A stretch of DNA of 64,000 nt from Absidia repens (GCA_002105175.1 MCGE01000033.1:124001-188000); one strand, 5' to 3'; counted from the stretch's first letter, positions 49,009 through 64,000 are shown. Notes: generated by a model from the letters alone, not told the origin. Numbers and translations: made by a program.

Positions 49009-49349
49009 AAACAATAAAAAAATTTATGCAAAGAGAAAGAAAAAGAAAAAAGACAAAAGCACAGACAAAAAAAAACACACACAAAAAAGGTTCGGGCAAA
49101 CAAATCAAAATGGATGACTTTTGACCCTTCAAGTACATTCAAATACCGCCCACACCAATCACACCAATCAGAGGCCTCACCCAGCGTTTATCGCTCGGTT
49201 GTTTTTCTGATTTTTTTCGTCTTCTTTTTTTTCTCTTACTTCCTTCTTTTTCACACCTTTTGTTGTCTGTCACTTTTTTATTTTATTTTTTTGTTCCGTC
49301 TCCCCCACCCCCTCTTTTTATATTTTATTACACACAACAAAAAAAAAAA
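49009..49349. promoter_or_regulatory. Divergent promoter region of GEMIN6 and VTC1
   Basis: This 341-bp shared region contains CAAATACCGCCCAC at about 49139-49152. It matches the 5' part of the box that opens the dispersed elements (CAAATCCCGCCCACGTG) but lacks CACGTG. Long pyrimidine tracts (49200-49260) and an A run precede the VTC1 ATG. Confidence 0.5.
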
Positions 49350-49826
49350 ATGTCGAGTAATCCTTTGGAATCTACTACAGGGAAACGTATCGCTTTGCCC
49401 GTCCGTATCGAGCCAAAAGTCTTTTTTGCCAATGAACGTACATTCTTGTCATGGTTAAACTTTACTGTCGTTCTAGGTGGTCTTGCTATGGGGTTATTGA
49501 ACTTTGGCGATCGTATCGGTCGCTTGTCTGCTGTCCTCTTCACAGTCATTGCCATGGGTGTCATGTTGTATGCGCTTTATACCTTCCATTGGCGAGCTAC
49601 GAAGATCCGCAACCGAGAAGCGGCTCCTTATGATGACCGTGTTGGTCCCACGGTTTTATGTATCCTCATGCTGGCGGCTGTTATTACCAACTTTTGGTGT
49701 AAGTATAGAGAAGACGACTTGGATAAAACAAACTGGACGGGATGCATTTAGTCTAATTTTACTTCTTTTTTTTTTTATTTGATTTGATTTTTTGTAGTAC
49801 GTCTTGGTGATCAGGGAAATCCTTGA
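49350..49826 (+). CDS. VTC1: Vacuolar transporter chaperone subunit 1 (Vtc1, polyphosphate synthesis)
   Basis: Membrane subunit of the VTC complex that makes and translocates polyphosphate into the vacuole. Two exons (49350-49698 and 49798-49826) encode 125 aa (yeast 129). The N-terminal [20 protein letters not shown], then TFLSWLNF, is the nearly invariant Vtc1 signature. Three TM segments follow ([44 protein letters not shown]), with PYDDRVGPT between the second and third. The second exon supplies the correct end ([12 protein letters not shown]). Reading through the intron instead gives an unrelated tail. Poly(A) signal AATAAA near 50066. Confidence 0.96.
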
Positions 49827-50673
49827 ATAAGGAATTTTTAGTATTTGTCACACACGACACACTCGCGCACCATCTCATCAAAACATTGAAACCTTACTCT
49901 TTTTTTTATGCCATCCATCTACATATATATATATATATATCTTTTTTTATTGTCCCCCACCCTCCGACGACGCACGATCTCATAGCTATATTTTTTATTC
50001 CATTTTATTCAAAATCTACCATTCACTTGTATTCCTTTATATTTTTACATTCTATACATTCTCAATAAAAAAAATAAAAAACAATATCGATATCAAAAAT
50101 CAAAACATGTGTTACTGTAATCTTTCATCTATTGATGGATCAAAAATGATGTCGTTTTCTTTTGTGAAGTCGTGATAGTAGAATGAAGGTAGTGTTTAAA
50201 TCTGATTAGGGAAAGACATAAAAAAGTTTGGCATGCATAATCAGAACAGAAAAAGTAGGTCTGTCATATTTATGTTAATGGTCCAACCCTCGCACAGACA
50301 AGTATTTTTTACCTAAAGCCAGGTCCATGCATAATCACCGCCTCCATGCTGTAACCCACTATTCTACAATTAACATAGATAGCCGCCCAATTTCCTGTAG
50401 AATCACTTTCCTGTCCACTTGCTAAAATCAAACCAAGATCGCTCACCCCCAGCACCCTTTACCCAAGCGCAACAAATCACCTTTATACACGTAAAAATTC
50501 GATTGCTGTAAAACGAAAAAGGTGCTACCATCCCACCGATGGCGAATGGTAGCAGATTCTGTCACGATAAGAGAACTATTGTGTTGATGATGTTGTTCTG
50601 AGATAGCTGTTGTAAAATATATATTCTAAGAATGATGGACCAAAAAAAAGTTGTAGTAGTCTTTCAGATATGT
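49827..50673. other. VTC1 3' UTR and intergenic DNA
   Basis: A (TA)n run at 49923-49940 and AATAAA near 50066 mark the VTC1 3' end. The remainder has no supported gene. Confidence 0.5.
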
Positions 50674-51310
50674 TTTAAATGCCGACCACCGTTTTGTCCC
50701 CTCTCGAATTTTTCCCCTTCCTCCTCTTTCTTTCTTAATTTTTTTTTTCTTCTTCTCCACCATTCAGCTTCTATGAGACTGTATTGGACTTAGATTAGTA
50801 TCAGCACTAGTTTAGAAGGGGGTTCAGTTCAGGGACTACAACATGCATGGGGAAACCCTTTCATTTTGGATCTAGGATCTGAAGGCACCATTAGTTGGGC
50901 CTTTTGGAGCCCAAGTAGCTTATCTTCATGTTAGTGTATATATAGTTTGAATCTATACCTGAATAAAACATACCTCTTTTTTCAACAATCTCAATGAAAA
51001 ATGTCCCATCCCTGTGACAATTTTAATACTTCATTGGAAGATATCCATTCACTCTCGTTCTCATGCCTTGCACAGTATATTAGATTCCCTTTTACGATAT
51101 ACCTATATAGTAGTGTTGTTCATTTTTCAACTCACCCAACCTGCTCCTTTATGCCACCTTCATTATATTACTAGTTACAATGAACCGCACACATTTAGTT
51201 TGCTGACCATCAATTATACTTCAATAAAACGCGTTCTTTTTTATTAACCATCCTGTGACGCAATAAATAGTACAAACCGTCGTTATATTCTATAAATGTT
51301 CTATCATGCA
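50674..51310 (+). repeat. Dispersed CACGTG-box element, copy F
   Basis: The 5' box is degraded (AAATGCCGACCACCG, with no CACGTG). The rest is well kept: CACCATTCAGCTTCTATGAG, TTAGATTAGTATCAGCACTA, the core with ATGCATGGGGAAACCC and CATTTTGGATCTAGGATCTG, GAATAAAACATACC (about 50960), a shortened middle, CAATAAAACGCG (about 51221) and TTATTAACCATCCTGTGAC. A 33-nt T run (51318-51350) directly follows the end. Confidence 0.8.
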
Positions 51311-51315
51311 CCTAT

Positions 51316-51352
<37 letters not shown>

Positions 51353-52458
51353 CTCATACACTATGACCACTTTTATCTAGAGTAGCTACTACAGTGTATC
51401 CTGGGGCCACATTTTATATCAATTGACTTGACCCCTGATCGATCAATGGTATGAATGAGCCTAGGGTGCGCCATGAGTGTCACCGCCGCTGTAACGTATA
51501 GTATGGTAGAGCAATTTACTCTACGTTCCGGCTAGCATAACAATAGAAAAAACGGGGGTTGTTTGTCAATGACTTGGCAAGTGAACCAAAGTCGTCTCAT
51601 CAGTGTAATTGTAACTATAAGCTAAAGAACTCTTTTCTCTCACCTCCCGATCCCCGAAGATTTCGAGCGATTTGGTTGGCAGTTCTAGGTCACTTGCAAT
51701 GGAAGGTGACGCTATTTCCGCTCTACTATTCATATCAGTCAACCATGATCATACTTCCGCCCAACGTAGGCTGAACACATACTCTAGGGATATCCAATTT
51801 ACTATTTTTAATGCTGCTGTGAGAGAATTCAGAGCAAAACTTACAAATTCCACACAAAAAGCCAGTCAGGCGTGCCCCAATGAGCAGCTCACGAAAAGTG
51901 CAAAGTGGCAGAGGTGTCAAATTTTAATTGATCTACACTTCAACAATCGTACCCCTAGCATACCGTTAACCCAGTAGATTGTAAGTGAATTTGGGAGTGC
52001 AAAGCAGGATTGTTCTGAGTCTTGCCTATATTGCCCGGTATGGGGAAGTACATTCAAAGTTTATGCAGGTTTTTTTTTTGACTGTCAATGAAATCAAGCC
52101 TTTTTGGGTCATTAAAATTACTTTTTTTATTTATTTTGTGCTGTCGAAAAATACAACTTAGGCGTGCCTTCGCTATAATATACTGACTTTACCAGGTGTC
52201 GACAACAGATAGTGGTCGATTCCATTCCTCTTCTGGGCACTACAAGGAAGCATCTATTTTTCCACCATGGCAATTTTTTAATCACCGCTGTTTTTTTTTT
52301 TTTGGTGGGTCCACTGGTTGGACATGCGCCAGTTGGAAAATCGGTCAACAGCGCTCCCCCCTTTTTTTCCCTCTCCCTCTCTCTTTTTTCTTTTTTTCTT
52401 TCAGTCAAACCTTTTCCTTTTCCTTCATACAATTACTGCCAACCTATAAACACATACG
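51311..52458. other. Intergenic DNA with a long T run and an unassigned segment
   Basis: T33 lies at 51318-51350. The segment 51550-51980 has a 101-codon plus-strand frame without recognisable domain or splice signals. T-rich pyrimidine tracts at 52350-52430 are the probable PIRH2 leader. Confidence 0.4.
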
Positions 52459-54242
52459 ATGGATCGGTCTCACGCAGAAACCAGTAACACTAGTTTGACA
52501 AATGAACCAACATCAAGTCGATCATCCATGGAATCTCATCATTCGGAAGAAAGACAACAGTTTACTTCACCTCATCAGCCACCTCCTCCACCGCCTTTTT
52601 CCACCACTGCATCAGCAAACGCTGCGACAGCTTTACTTTCCACCATTCAAGGCGACGATACCAACGAACCACAACCATCCTTGGAAGCTGAAAACGACTT
52701 GAGACGCAAGATCCTCGAAATACAACGGGACACTTCCATTGCCGCCAAAGATAAAGCACGACAAATCCAGGTAAAAAAAAAAAAAAAAAAACTATATAAA
52801 AGGCCCTGATTCATGTTAATCCATCGACTGATCCAAGCGCACGTCTTTCTTTTCTTAATAGCAACTCATGTGGCAAGGAAATCGATCATCACCTACCCAT
52901 CAAACATCGTCCACGACTTCGACTTCCTCTCCATCACAGGCCCTTCATCCCGTTGTGTCAGAAGGCACTGGTATCTCTTATCATGTAAGACAAAAAAACA
53001 AAACAAAACAAAACAAAACAACGAACACACGGAAAGGTCACTAGGGGGGTGGGGGGGGAAGGTGAGGCGTATCACATTCATCATATGATATTCATGGAAA
53101 TCTTTTTACGTTACATAGGACGAAGAAAAAGGGATTCTTGGCTGCCCACACTACCAACGCAAATGCAAACTCCAGGCGTACTGCTGCAAGCAGATCTATT
53201 CTTGTCGTTTCTGTCATGACGAGGCCTCGGACCATGCCATTGTACGCAGTGATACCAAGACGATGTACTGTATGCTATGTCAAACACTCCAACCAGCAGC
53301 GCAATATTGTGGTGGATGTCAAGAACAAGTGGCCCATTATTTTTGTAGCAAGTGCAAACTCTGGGACGATGATCCGGCCAAATCGATCTACCATTGTGAT
53401 GATTGTGGCATCTGTCGACAAGGCCAAGGCTTGGGCAAGGACTTTTTCCATTGTGACAAGTGCAATATCTGTATGTCAATCTCCATGCAAGACAAACATA
53501 GATGTATCGAACGTAATCTGGAATCGGATTGTCCTATTTGTGGTGAATATATGTTTACAAGTACTACAACGGTTATTTTTATGGTAAGTTGGAGGGAAGG
53601 GGAAAATAAAGGGAATGGCTAGTAGGGTACTAGTATGTATGAATGGGCAGTACATTGTCTTGACCTTTTTTTTTTTTTTTTTTTTCCTCATAGCCCTGTG
53701 GTCATTGTATACATAAAAACTGCTACACTGAGTATATTCAAACCTCGTACCAATGCCCTACCTGTTTGAAATCATTGGGTGACATGTCGGAATACTTTGC
53801 TCGGTTGGATAGGGAACTGGAACGACAATCGATGCCTGCGGAATACGCCAAATATATCTCACATGTCTTTTGCAACGACTGCGAACTTCGATCACCAGCA
53901 AAATATCATTTCTTTTACCACAAATGTGCTCATTGTTCAAGCTACAACACAACCGTTTTGCGAACTGAAAATACGGACACCGATGATCCTTCTTCTTTAC
54001 CAACAGCAACAACTGCATCCTCTATGGCGACCGACACAACCACCACCACCGCCTCCTCAACAACAACAACAACGACAACGGATGCCCACGAAAGATCACT
54101 GGGTTCGATGCCTGGTCAGTATGTATCTGAAGATCAACCTCCCCGTTCTTCATCTGCGGCAAATGGAAATTCAACTTCTCTACCAAATCAGGACAATCAT
54201 GGAGATGACAACGTGACAACACCATCGAGGCGGTCTGAATAA
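52459..54242 (+). CDS. CHY/CTCHY/RING-type E3 ubiquitin ligase (PIRH2/RCHY1-like)
   Basis: Four exons (52459-52770, 52862-52984, 53119-53583, 53694-54242) encode 482 aa. The first ~145 residues are a low-complexity extension with a charged helix (ENDLRRKILEIQRDTSI). The CHY zinc finger begins GILGCPHYQRKCKLQAYCC, with SCRFCHDEASDH. The CTCHY finger follows (CSKCKLWDDD, HCDDCGICRQGQG, FHCDKCNICMS). The RING-H2 is CPICGEYM, then PCGHCIHKNCYTEY, then CPTC, split by intron 3. A zinc ribbon with FCNDCELRS and YHKCAHCSSYNT completes the PIRH2 order. The Thr/Ser-rich C-terminal ~120 residues are extra. Such ligases ubiquitinate diverse substrates; the target here is unknown. Confidence 0.94.
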
Positions 54243-54927
54243 TCTTCTTTTTTTAATTCAACAATTGGTCTGGCTCGAACTAAGGCGTAGAATAAACTAG
54301 TATTGATATTAGTATTAGTATTAGCATATTGATATGAACGTGTACATATGTGTCCTTTTTTTTACTTTAGTATATACATATTTTTTTATATGACTTCAAT
54401 AAACATATCTGAGAGATTGGTCATCATAGCAACTTCTCGAAATTCAAAATGAATATTACTTTATATATAAATTGGCTACAAAGGTATTGTTGTCGATAGT
54501 GGTCATGACAATGGGATGGATAAATGGTGGGACATAATACGATAGGAAGATCGTGACGGGGAAGAGGATAGAGTGTTGGTCATAGGGTGGGGAGGTTTAA
54601 TGCCGATATTGGATAGGGGATAGTACTCGAAAAAAATGGAAAAAGAGCAGTTTTCAGGCACGAACTTTGTGGCATTGGATTGAAGAAAAATCTTGGGCAT
54701 ATATCCATGAACAAAGAAAGGGCAAGTGTTAATGGATAGATAGTACAATAAGGATGATTACATCGAGAAAGTTAGTTTTTTCAAAAGATAAAAGCGCTGG
54801 CCTCAGACTACAACCCATAAAAAACAATACATGAAACAAACAACATACATAATCATTCAGGACAAAAGTTTGGTTTGCTTTATTTTCAATATAATATCAT
54901 ATAAAGGAGACAAATAAAATATATTTT

Positions 54928-54958
<31 letters not shown>

Positions 54959-55043
54959 TGAGAAGATCATTGTACTAAAATGAGTGGAATGGGGGATGGG
55001 TGGGGGTAAGTGGATAAAAAACAAAATTAAATATAAAACTAAT
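54243..55043. other. Convergent 3' region of the PIRH2-like gene and PEX19
   Basis: CAATAAACATATC near 54397 is the plus-strand poly(A) signal. TTTATTTTC near 54879 (AATAAA on minus) serves PEX19. An 81-codon minus-strand frame at 54503-54748 lacks any domain and is not called. Confidence 0.45.
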
Positions 55044-56334
55044 CTACATAATGGTACAATTTTCCAAATCCTTCATATCGGGCATCCCTTGGGGGTTATC
55101 AAAGTTCATACCGGGAGCCATGTCTTCCAGTAAAGCAGCAGGAGGTTGACCAAGGTCTTGCATCTTCGTCATCATATCCATAATCTTCTTTGCTTGTTGC
55201 TCGTTGTTTTCATCAAATCCAGGCGCTTCGTATTCCGCCACAATCTTCTTACACATGTCAAATTGCTGTTCATATTTTTCATATTGAGCCTTTTCCGTCT
55301 TGTCCTTGTTGTCCTTCAGCCATGATGGGTACTAATTCAAAATATACAAATAAAAATGAATATCCAATGGATACATAGCTTAAACCTTATGTCCGTCCCC
55401 CCCGTCCCCCTCTCCTTGTGTTCAACTTACTTTTTCAACCAAGTCCTTCATAGGTTCATATAACATTTCCTTGGACATCAACTGAGACATCATACCTTCC
55501 AATACATTTTCGAAATCACCACCTTCGGTCAATCCTTCCATTTGTTTCATCAATTCGGCCATAAACGCATCTTCACCTTCTTCATTAATAGATGACTAAG
55601 CGTAATAATAAAAATAAATGAAAAATAGGTATCAGTCATTTGCCGTTCACCCTATAACATCCACACTCTCACCCCCCCCTTCACATACACATAGCATCCC
55701 AATCAAAACTTACGTCCACTTGCTTCGAGCTATCCTTCAATTTGTTCATCGTTTGAGCAATGGTATCTTGGAAAGAGGCCCCACCGGCAGCACCGGGAGC
55801 AGCAGCAGCAGCAGGAGCCGCACGAGGAGTCGATGTACTCTTTGCCGCTTCTTCATTTGCTTGAGCCGCCATGGCGGTAGGATCGAGGGACCCCCATACC
55901 TTTTCAAAAGCAGCCTTCATTTCCGGATCCTTGTCCATATTGCCCATCAGTTCTTCCATACCTGCTTGTAACTGCTTGGCAAATGCATCGTCATCCAACA
56001 TATCGTCCATCGATGAGCCTTGTCCTTCTTGTTCCGGCTGTTCTTCGGCCACCGCCGTCGTGGTAGTGGTGGGTTGTTTGGATGTTGCTGCCGCTTCCTT
56101 TTCCTTTGTTGACAACCCATTGAAATCATCAAGAACATCTAATAATAATAATAATAAAAAAACAAGGTGTGTGTGTGTGTGTCACGGTGCGTTAGTCATG
56201 ACTTATCCCCGCAGTATGTATGGGTCACCGCCACTCAGCACCACCCACTTACCATCCAAAAGATCATCCAAATCAGAATCATCGTTTTGCGAAGCTGGTA
56301 CAGTCTTTGTAGGGTCTTCTTGTTGTTTGGACAT
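55044..56334 (-). CDS. PEX19: Peroxisomal membrane protein import receptor PEX19
   Basis: Farnesylated cytosolic chaperone and receptor that inserts peroxisomal membrane proteins with Pex3. Four exons, in coding order 56334-56253, 56138-55714, 55595-55431 and 55331-55044, encode 319 aa. The N-terminal Pex3-binding region is acidic (DDSDLDDLLDDVLDDF). The middle has an Ala/Pro linker (APAAAAAPGAAGG). The C-terminal helical cargo-binding domain includes FENVLEGMMSQLMSKEMLYE, PMKDLVEKYPSWL and YEKQYEQ-like repeats, and the protein ends in the CaaX box CTIM. An exon/intron boundary at 56253 splits the acidic region. Phases 1, 0 and 0 join exactly. The ATG at 56334 is the first in frame. Confidence 0.95.
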
Positions 56335-56703
56335 TGTGTATATAAAAGAGTGTGTTGGTAATAGAGACTAGGAGATAGAACAAATAAATATCAAAAAATT
56401 GAAGTGTGGGGAAATAAAAAGAAAGAAGGGGGAAAATTGAGGTTGTTCTTTCTTATATAAACGTCGGCGGTTAAAATCCACACACAACGTCGGTTTTTTC
56501 ACATGTTCTGGTAAAAGATCAAAAAAGACAGTAATAAAAATTGTATAAAAGCGGAAGTCGAAAAAAAAGAAAAGAAAAGAGAAATCATGATTTTTATTGA
56601 AGACAGAGGGCACAAAATGACCAAAAAAAACACCAGTAGCCCCTAACTGTCAACTACTATATACGTATATGTAATAAATATAAACTAATCAACTGAACAT
56701 AAA
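56335..56703. other. PEX19 upstream region and DDX46 3' UTR
   Basis: The PEX19 promoter and the 3' UTR of the leftward-transcribed helicase share these 369 bp. TTTTTATTG near 56594 (AATAAA on minus) is the likely poly(A) signal of the helicase. Both genes read leftward. Confidence 0.5.
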
Positions 56704-60536
<3,833 letters not shown>

Positions 60537-61209
60537 TGGATAGTATATAAATGAAGAAAAGGATTGGAATGCCCAAAAATAATAAATATAAAGCAAGAAA
60601 AAAAGAAAATCAATAAGAATGTAAACATGGGCCAAAAAAAATTAAAAAAAAAATTCAAGTCATCGGAATTTGAAATCCACCAACTGAAAGATTCGATGTG
60701 GTTTTTATTTTTTGACAGCTTCGATTTTACTACTAACATATGTGTACCTCCCTATTGTAAATCTTACCACTGGATAGAAACCAAACTGAAAACAGATCAA
60801 GCACTGTATCAGATAAGGTAACAATGAGGTATTCTTTGTCGTAACACATTACAATAATGTAGCCCTGATCCACCGTTATCCCGACTAACGCTTTGAATCT
60901 ATGATAGTTACATACGTAATGATGATTGATTAACATGGGTACTCAGGAGTTTTATAAAGGACAAATCCGGTTTTCTTTTGTTTCTAATAATCAAGAAAAG
61001 AAAAAGTGGAGAGACTCCTTCATACTTGGAACTGAATTCTTTCTATTTTTTGGTCAAATCATCTAAAGCGGGGGTTAAAATATTTCCGTATGACTTTTTT
61101 TTTTTTTGTCATAAAGGTGGTGGAAAAGTTTTTTTCGGGAAACAATTGGGTTGTTTATCTTCTTCCCCCTTTTTTCGGTTTTTTTTTAATATCATCCAAG
61201 ACCCCCACC
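60537..61209. promoter_or_regulatory. Divergent region between the helicase and HPT1
   Basis: This contains an exact ATCAGATAA (60808-60816) about 400 bp upstream of the HPT1 start, the same sequence as in the GATA-factor promoter. A T run lies near 61098 and a pyrimidine tract (61155-61190) precedes the HPT1 start. No gene is supported. Confidence 0.45.
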
Positions 61210-61887
61210 ATGTCCAAGAAATATATCACGTAAGTACTCATGATTACTTGTGTACATATACTGACAACTAACTCAACGTTTTATGATCATTTATGCTATA
61301 GCTACAACGAAGTCCATAAAGATATCCGTGAAGCTGTCACTCGTTATCGATTGAATGAAGACTTCAAACCTGATCTCATGATTGCCATTGCAGCTGGTGG
61401 TATGATTCCTGCCCGGTTTATGCGTACTTTTTTGAACAAGGTGAATGGTCGCAATGTTCCTATTCAAGTGATTGGTTTGTCGTTGTATGAAGAACTTGAA
61501 ATTGCTGCCGCCACTGGTGATACCCGCCCTGTGGAAGTGACCAAGACCCAGTGGCTGAACTTCGCCCAATCAGAAACTTCTCTTCTTGGCCGTCGTATTT
61601 TGATTGTGGATGAAGTGGATGATAGTCGCATGACCATGGCCTATGCGGTGAAGGAAATCCAAAAGGACATCTTGGCCGAAGAAATCCGTCAAGGCATGGC
61701 TCCTGGAAGCAGTGGCACCACTATCGGCGTGTTTGTGCTACACAACAAGGAAAAGCCCAAGAAGCGGGAATTGCCTGAAGAAATCATGAAGAATTACTAT
61801 GCTGCTGTCAGTATGCCCGATCAATGGCTGGTCTATCCTTGGGATGCTATTGATATTGATGATCATGATGTTCTCTCTACCCAATAA
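61210..61887 (+). CDS. HPT1: Hypoxanthine-guanine phosphoribosyltransferase (Hpt1-like)
   Basis: Purine salvage enzyme that joins hypoxanthine or guanine to PRPP. Two exons (61210-61229 and 61302-61887) encode 201 aa. The very short first exon (MSKKYI plus two bases) joins to TYNEVHKDIREAVTRY. Family features: FKPDLMIAIAAGGMIPARFM, GLSLYEELE, the PRPP motif RRILIVDEVDDSRMT, then FVLHNKEKPKKRELP and a C-terminal DQWLVYPWDAIDI. These match yeast Hpt1 closely. Yeast Xpt1 (xanthine) is a close paralogue, so xanthine use cannot be excluded. The gene shares a divergent gap with the helicase, and AATAAA lies near 62081. Confidence 0.92.
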
Positions 61888-62933
61888 TGATTACGTCATT
61901 ACTATCCCCGTCCCACCCTCTTCCTCATTCGTTATTTTATCATTTCATGTTTTATTTTGCCCCTATTCATCCCATTTATTAGATAGACTCACACTTTTAT
62001 AGACAATGCATTCTTTTATGTAATTTTAGATCACATGTTTTATTTTATACTTTTGTCAAACACACTTTATTATTTTACAATAAAAATTTGGCTTTGGTTT
62101 CTTTCATCTTTATTTTTACTTGTCCCAATTTAACTCTAAAACACAGAAATGTAATAGGCTAGATCACTGGGTCCCACCGAATGTTTGTTTGTTTCTTTTT
62201 ATTCTTTTTGTTTGATGATACGTTGGGTAAAAATAGACTTATTAGTATCTTTTTTTGCTTTATCTTTTTTCTTTTCTTTTTTTTGTATCATTGGTGAATG
62301 ATGCTTGAATGATTGAAAGATAGATAGAAGGAGCTGCTTGCTGATGAATAAATCTTAGTGTGGGTATGAGCAAATATATAGCACTTCTTTGATTTCAAAG
62401 ACCTTTTTGCAAATATAGGTGATCTGGCTCTGATAAGGTTCACTGTTGATGTCATAACATATAATTGGCAAAAACTTTGTGTTCATTCTCCGTAGATTCT
62501 GCCTTCTCAATTTGTGAGAACGAGCCTTAGAAGCTGTCATTTCAAACTATTATTTTCTGTTGCTATATTTTTTTTAAAACTCGGCAAGCTTTTTTGATCT
62601 TGATAAAAAAGAGATCTGTATGCCCAATCCACAAAAAAAAAAAAAAAGGCAGATGATCGTCATTCAAAAGCCACTGAATATCATTTTTCCGGATCTTCTA
62701 TATGCTTTTACCATTTGTCATGACGGATTTCTATCAATGTCAAAAAAAATTAAGAGTTGCACGAAGTAAGATATGTTATTTACACGCCGCTTCGGAGATT
62801 GTGTGGGGTCGAAGGGACCGAACTCAGAAAAAAACATAAAGGTAGGCGGGCAAGTCTTCCCACTTTCTCTTTTTTTTTCTTTTTCTTCTTCTTTTCTTTT
62901 TCTACTTACCCTTACTTCAAATCAAAAACCAAA
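61888..62933. other. HPT1 3' UTR and intergenic DNA
   Basis: AATAAA lies near 62081. A 61-codon minus-strand frame at 62355-62540 starts MTASKARSHKLRRQNLRRMN and has no splice partner or domain, so it is not called. T runs near 62275 and A runs near 62632 are homopolymers. The final 60 bp are the pyrimidine leader of the transporter gene. Confidence 0.45.
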
Positions 62934-64000
62934 ATGGATGTTATTGAAAAAGCTGAAAAAATGCCTCCTAACCTTAGGGCCGAGTCTAAAGAAAGTATAC
63001 CTAAAGAAGAAGATATGATATCTGTATTAACTACGCCTGATGATCATAAAGAGGCATTAGATGGCGGTAGAGCTTGGCTGGTCCTTGCTGGCTGCTTCTG
63101 TGGTTTGTTTTGTACTCAAGGTTACAACTACACTGTAAGTGAACAGAGAAAAAACGTTAAAATAATAAATAAATTATTTCTAAACATTATTTCCTTTAGT
63201 GGGGTATTTATTTAAATTATTACAATGAACATGTATTTGTGAATCAAATGAATGCACTATCATGGATCGGCAGTCTCTGGTTGGCTATGGCAGTAATCTT
63301 GGGGCCCGTATATGGTTATGTCGTGTATAAAGTCGGCTACAGATGGCTTCTCATTGCCGCTGTACTCTGCAATACACTGGCACTGATGATGGCAAGTATT
63401 TCTAATGAGGTAATTATACATTCAAGAAAATTTTTCTCGGTGTCTCCTGTTACCCCACGTACTAAAAAAACTACCTTACTCTTCATTAGATTTGGCAATT
63501 GATGATAACCCAGGGCTTTTTAGGTAAGACATTTTATCCACCAATGGAAAATCATAATTTACGGTTTTAATCACCGCTACACCTTCACATCTGATCCTTT
63601 TTTTTTTTTCTTTTTTTTTCGGTAGCTGGTTTTGGTGCTTCATTAGCATGGTTCCCTTGTATTAGTGCTCCTCAACAATACTTCAAGAAACGTCGTGGTA
63701 TGGCTGTTGGTATTGCCATTTCTGGAAGTGGATTCGGAGGTAAGTCCAGATACTGTATTATGTTTGATAGATCTTTATACTCATCATTGCCTACCCGTCT
63801 TCTGACTGAAATGGAACAGGTCTCGTCATGTCCAATATTGTTGAAGCTATCAACTCCACTTTGGGTATTCGTTGGTCTCTTCGTGTTGTGGGCTTTATCA
63901 ATTTGGCCTTGCTGTCATTTGCAGCTTGTGTCGTTCGTCCTTTGAATCCTCCTCCTGCTTGTAAACTCTCCCAATCTATCAACTTGAAGCCATTCCGTAA
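62934..64000 (+). CDS. MFS monocarboxylate transporter-like protein (MCT family), 5' part only
   Basis: The gene runs off the right edge. Exons: 62934-63134, 63200-63409, 63490-63523, 63626-63739, 63820-64000 (continuing). After a charged cytosolic N-terminus (about 45 residues) the MCT signature DGGRAWLVLAGCF opens TM1. TM segments follow (SWIGSLWLAMAVILGPVYGY, WLLIAAVLCNTLALMMASIS, GFLAGFGASLAWFP), with RRGMAVGIAISGSGFGG typical of MCT TM4-TM5. About half of a ~450-aa transporter is visible. Substrate (a monocarboxylate or other small acid) cannot be deduced. All four introns join in phase. Confidence 0.9.

Noticed and set aside
49699..49751. VTC1 continuing unspliced to an 18-residue different C-terminus
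   Set aside because: The GTAAGT donor and the downstream exon give [12 protein letters not shown], which matches the family end. The read-through tail does not.

Overview
The window is nuclear DNA of a filamentous fungus, most probably an early-diverging one (Mucoromycota, Mucorales-like). The inference rests on several observations: genes split by many short GT-AG introns (about 50-100 bp, up to 14 per gene), AT-rich intergenic DNA full of homopolymer runs, pyrimidine-rich leaders, AATAAA-type poly(A) signals, and a gene set that includes a Gemin6-type SMN-complex subunit and a WRKY/GCM1-type zinc-finger factor. There are no operons, plasmid, phage or CRISPR features. Species is not determinable from the sequence alone. 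I support 23 protein-coding genes (two cut by the window edges) and one tRNA gene.

Layout: last exon of an acidic-tailed protein (57-131); importin alpha (3003-4999, -); ATP synthase subunit K (5652-5935, +); a secreted double-psi beta-barrel protein (6521-7241, -); tRNA-Thr(AGU) (8583-8655, -); short tRNase Z (10815-12053, +) preceded by a ~306-bp tandem duplication of its promoter and first 25 codons; pepsin-like protease (12925-14472, +); Trm4/NSUN2 tRNA m5C methyltransferase (15135-18318, -), divergent from cohesin SMC1 (18489-23297, +); cullin-1 (23576-26973, +); WRKY/GCM1-type factor (30529-31910, +); a small orphan (32337-32768, +); GST-like protein (34868-35739, -); neutral trehalase (37951-40811, +); iron-type GATA repressor (43231-44876, -); an orphan acidic protein (45554-46625, +); a Whi5/Nrm1-like small protein (47613-48163, +); Gemin6 (48363-49008, -), divergent from VTC1 (49350-49826, +); PIRH2-like ubiquitin ligase (52459-54242, +); PEX19 (55044-56334, -); the Prp5/DDX46 spliceosomal helicase (56704-60536, -), which shows two reading-frame breaks; an Hpt1-like phosphoribosyltransferase (61210-61887, +); and an MCT-like MFS transporter running off the right edge (62934-64000, +).

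Most genes are housekeeping: RNA processing (tRNase Z, Trm4, Gemin6, Prp5), chromosome and cell-cycle control (SMC1, cullin, Whi5-like), ubiquitin, nuclear import, peroxisome biogenesis, trehalose, polyphosphate, purine salvage and iron regulation. They are not arranged as a pathway cluster.

The most unusual content is non-coding. Six copies (plus one possible remnant) of a ~350-730 bp element lie in intergenic gaps at about 1.4, 9.1, 27.5, 33.5, 42.1 and 50.7 kb. Each resembles a small Pol II transcription unit: a CCCGCCCACGTG box (degraded in the copy at 50.7 kb), a pyrimidine tract, a strongly conserved core with a potential hairpin, TAGTTTAG runs, then one to three AATAAA modules. No copy has a conserved reading frame. 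I could not recognise this family.
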